This document shows, one piece after another, positions 61,758 to 64,000 of a stretch of DNA of 64,000 nucleotides. How positions within the stretch are numbered: the stretch's first letter is position 1; each line of letters opens with the position of its first letter. Position numbers and translations under genes: made by a program. The notes below the pieces were generated by a model. It made no database searches. It was not told where the DNA came from and was given only the letters and a program-made list of their open reading frames with translations. Source of the stretch: Nostoc carneum NIES-2107 (GTDB lineage Bacteria > Cyanobacteriota > Cyanobacteriia > Cyanobacteriales > Nostocaceae); the NCBI GenBank assembly GCA_002368155.1, contig AP018180.1:868001-932000 (forward strand), written 5' to 3'.

Positions 61758-63986
61758 ATGAAAAAGAGACAACAGGTTTTTGGTGGTATTATCTTGTGGT
61801 TATTACTGGCATTCCTAGGTGTCGCTCTCCAATATTTCTACAACGTATTACAATATATTTTCTTTCTCCGAGTACCTATAATTGTTGGTTTAATACTGTT
61901 GTTTTTGCCTAAGGTTTCTGTTGACACTGGTCTATCACCAATGTTGAAAAACTTGTTTGTCATGCGTGCTAATAATCAGTTGATTTTAGTAATTGGAGGT
62001 GCAGTATTAGCAGGACTTTCGGCAATTCAAGTTTTGGATGTAATCTGGTACAATTCTCAGATTCGTTTTGATGTACCTCGGTTACCGGAAATTACAGCAA
62101 TTCCAGAAATTATCCAATATCTATGCGCTATCATCTTGAGTCTTCCTATTATTATCAAAGCAATTCAGCTTTCTAAAAAAGAAATAGAAACAGGAAAGGA
62201 AAGCCAGCAAGGTTGGAGACTTATATTCGACCAAGGGTGGGAAGGTTGGGGAATTATATTTGGCATAGTTTTAGGGATTTTGGTGATAGTCACAGACTAC
62301 TTTGCCAAGATTTTCTTTAAATATAATCAATTTTTAAAGCAGTTACTATTGGCATTAATTGATTTTTTACCGGAAAGGATACAAAAAGGTTATATAGATG
62401 AACCTGGGGTTTTATCTTATGGCATTGCAGAAATGGTAGGATTTTCCTTTCTGATACTAATGATTTATGGCTTTGGTTATATTCTCTTTAAACCTCGTCC
62501 AGTTCCTAACAGATTAGAAATCCCTGCGCTTTTTTATATCACTTTGATTTTGTCGTTGATGGTCGTATGGCTAGGAGGAATTTCTTTCTTTAATGATGTG
62601 TCTCGCATTCCCACATTCTTATTATTCTGTGTTATCTCATCTGCATCTTATAAAATTTTTCAAGTAGATCATTTTTACAAAATATACCAATTAAATAATA
62701 AATGGCCAAAACCGACAGATGAAAAATGGATTAATGCTATCGAAAAACGACTGGAAAATCAACAAAGTAATGAAAAAACTTTAGTAGTAGTTTGTGCCAG
62801 TGGTGGTGGTATTCAAGCATCTGGATGGACAACTCAAGTTTTAATAGGTTTACAAGAAGAAATTGGAACTAAATTTACCAAAGCAATTGGTTGGATCAGT
62901 GCAGTTTCTGGTGGTTCTGTGGGCACAATGTTTTATTTGGATAAATTTGGAGCGCAAGGTTATCCAAAGATATGTAAATTAGAAGAAATTTTTAAAAGCG
63001 CTACAGAAGATAGTTTGGATGCTACAGGATGGGGGTTAGCTTATCCCGATTTACTTCGTTTTATTGGGTTACCTTTTGTTGTGCCAAAAGAAAAGGATAA
63101 GAATGATCATGCCGAAACTGAGCAAGACCGCGGTACAGCTATCGAAATAGACTGGAAAGGAGAAATGGACAATCCAGATGAAAGTTTAGGTAGCTGGAGA
63201 AAGAAAATTGACGAAGGAATCATTCCTATTCCTATTTTTAATGCAACTTTAGTTGAAGATGGACGGCGTTTTTTAGTGAGTCCCATGAGTTTGAGTAAGG
63301 AAAGTCAGAAAGGAAATCGCACTTCTATAGACTTTAACAAGCTCTACCCAGACTATGACATTGATGTGACTACAGCTGCTCGATTATCCGCTACTTTTCC
63401 TTATATTTCTCCTGTGTGCTGTCCAAGTCAAGAAACTGATTGGAATTATCATGTAGCTGATGGTGGCTACTTCGACAATTTTGGTGTAGTTACTAGTATC
63501 GAATTACTGGATCAACTTTTAGAATCATCATCAAATACAAGAATCAAAAAAGTTATTTTATTACAAATAAATGCGTTTCCTGACGGTGATTTACCAAAAC
63601 AAGAAGAAGGCGCTCCTGGATGGCAGATGGAAGTTATTGGTTCATTACTCGCTTTATTAAACGTGCGTAGTTCTACACAAAATGGCAGTAATTCATTAAA
63701 TATCAAACTTTTAAAAGACAAATATGAATGTGGTTACAATCATGCTGATACCGAGAGCAAGCTGCAATTTTTGAAGGATAAATCTTGTAAAAAAGGGATA
63801 GAAATCGAACATTATACCATTGCATTTCCCCCGGGTAAAACCAGTCCCCCACTTTCTTGGCAGCTAACTCAAGAACAAAAAGAAGCTATTCAAAAGTCAT
63901 GGGATGATTGGACGAAAGATGAAAAGAACTGTGATGTAATTAGAAAAATACATGAAGCTATCCCATCAGTAAAGGGTATTGATTGA
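61758..63986 (+). CDS. membrane-anchored patatin/cPLA2-like phospholipase
   Basis: 742 aa. The N-terminal half (1-300) has about seven hydrophobic helices (for example 8-30, 38-52, 74-95, 116-135, 165-180, 225-245, 255-292). The C-terminal half is a lipase domain: oxyanion-hole SGGGIQAS (348-355), nucleophile S384 in SAVSGGSVGT, and the dyad aspartate D568 in VADGGYFDNFG. SGGS as the nucleophile elbow is closer to cytosolic phospholipase A2 than to classic patatin GxSxG. It probably hydrolyses membrane lipids from the inside face. A patatin domain fused to many membrane helices is unusual in size. Stop codon at 63984; the gene is complete. Confidence 0.88.
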   Translation: MKKRQQVFGGIILWLLLAFLGVALQYFYNVLQYIFFLRVPIIVGLILLFLPKVSVDTGLSPMLKNLFVMRANNQLILVIGGAVLAGLSAIQVLDVIWYNSQIRFDVPRLPEITAIPEIIQYLCAIILSLPIIIKAIQLSKKEIETGKESQQGWRLIFDQGWEGWGIIFGIVLGILVIVTDYFAKIFFKYNQFLKQLLLALIDFLPERIQKGYIDEPGVLSYGIAEMVGFSFLILMIYGFGYILFKPRPVPNRLEIPALFYITLILSLMVVWLGGISFFNDVSRIPTFLLFCVISSASYKIFQVDHFYKIYQLNNKWPKPTDEKWINAIEKRLENQQSNEKTLVVVCASGGGIQASGWTTQVLIGLQEEIGTKFTKAIGWISAVSGGSVGTMFYLDKFGAQGYPKICKLEEIFKSATEDSLDATGWGLAYPDLLRFIGLPFVVPKEKDKNDHAETEQDRGTAIEIDWKGEMDNPDESLGSWRKKIDEGIIPIPIFNATLVEDGRRFLVSPMSLSKESQKGNRTSIDFNKLYPDYDIDVTTAARLSATFPYISPVCCPSQETDWNYHVADGGYFDNFGVVTSIELLDQLLESSSNTRIKKVILLQINAFPDGDLPKQEEGAPGWQMEVIGSLLALLNVRSSTQNGSNSLNIKLLKDKYECGYNHADTESKLQFLKDKSCKKGIEIEHYTIAFPPGKTSPPLSWQLTQEQKEAIQKSWDDWTKDEKNCDVIRKIHEAIPSVKGID

Positions 63987-64000
63987 GAACATGATTTAGA

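Overview
The window is chromosomal DNA from a filamentous, probably heterocyst-forming cyanobacterium (Nostocales; Calothrix, Tolypothrix or Nostoc type). The evidence is the very frequent HIP1 octamer GCGATCGC, heptameric short tandem repeats, several families of small terminal-inverted-repeat elements, and the gene content: Ftn2/ZipN, COP23, a two-gene flavodiiron cluster in the order flv3-flv1, and the short cyanophycin synthetase CphA2 known from nitrogen-fixing cyanobacteria. All functional calls rest on reading translated sequence and recalled family knowledge; no database search was run.

Layout. 0.5-4.3 kb: flv3 and flv1, oxygen-reducing flavodiiron proteins, probably the heterocyst B-type pair. 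4.5-18 kb: dynamin-like GTPase, secreted M48 protease, COP23 protein, exported GH1 beta-glucosidase, GST, fasciclin protein, and a hybrid histidine kinase with an NTF2-like protein. 18.7-22.8 kb: moaE followed by a DUF433/DUF5615 toxin-antitoxin pair. Its toxin gene is split by a 2.7-kb IS1634-type element whose ends, target duplication and restored reading frame can all be read. 22.8-32 kb: a nitrogen and carbon storage block with cphB facing away from cphA2, flanked by two paralogous GH13 glucan-active enzymes, with a DAHP synthase between cphA2 and the second GH13. 32-38 kb: housekeeping genes (DUF1823, acylphosphatase, hisD, class II aldolase), a secreted protein of unknown function, and a Uma2-type protein.

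38.2-47.2 kb, all on the minus strand, is the most unusual part. A sigma-70-family factor and an overlapping TPR protein lie upstream of a 183-aa protein of unknown function. Next come two paralogous long-helical proteins (578 and 437 aa) that bracket two paralogous Sec-exported coiled-coil proteins (341 and 304 aa). The 578-aa protein carries a central Gly/Ala-rich hydrophobic segment, as the head of alpha-helical pore-forming toxins does. The 341-aa exported protein has a complete cyanovirin-N (CVNH) lectin domain inserted in its helical hairpin. Three ungapped copies of a 48-nt motif precede the 183-aa and 578-aa genes. I infer a sigma-controlled, lectin-guided multicomponent pore-forming or surface system; this is a hypothesis.

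47.7-64 kb: tRNA-Lys(TTT), aldose epimerase, pdhA, ftn2, a DUF4912 protein, a phosphodiester glycosidase lipoprotein, a cysteine-dioxygenase-like cupin, DUF4336, MAPEG, an AraC regulator, and a membrane-anchored patatin/cPLA2-like lipase ending just inside the window. Intergenic DNA is rich in small palindromic elements and tandem heptamers.
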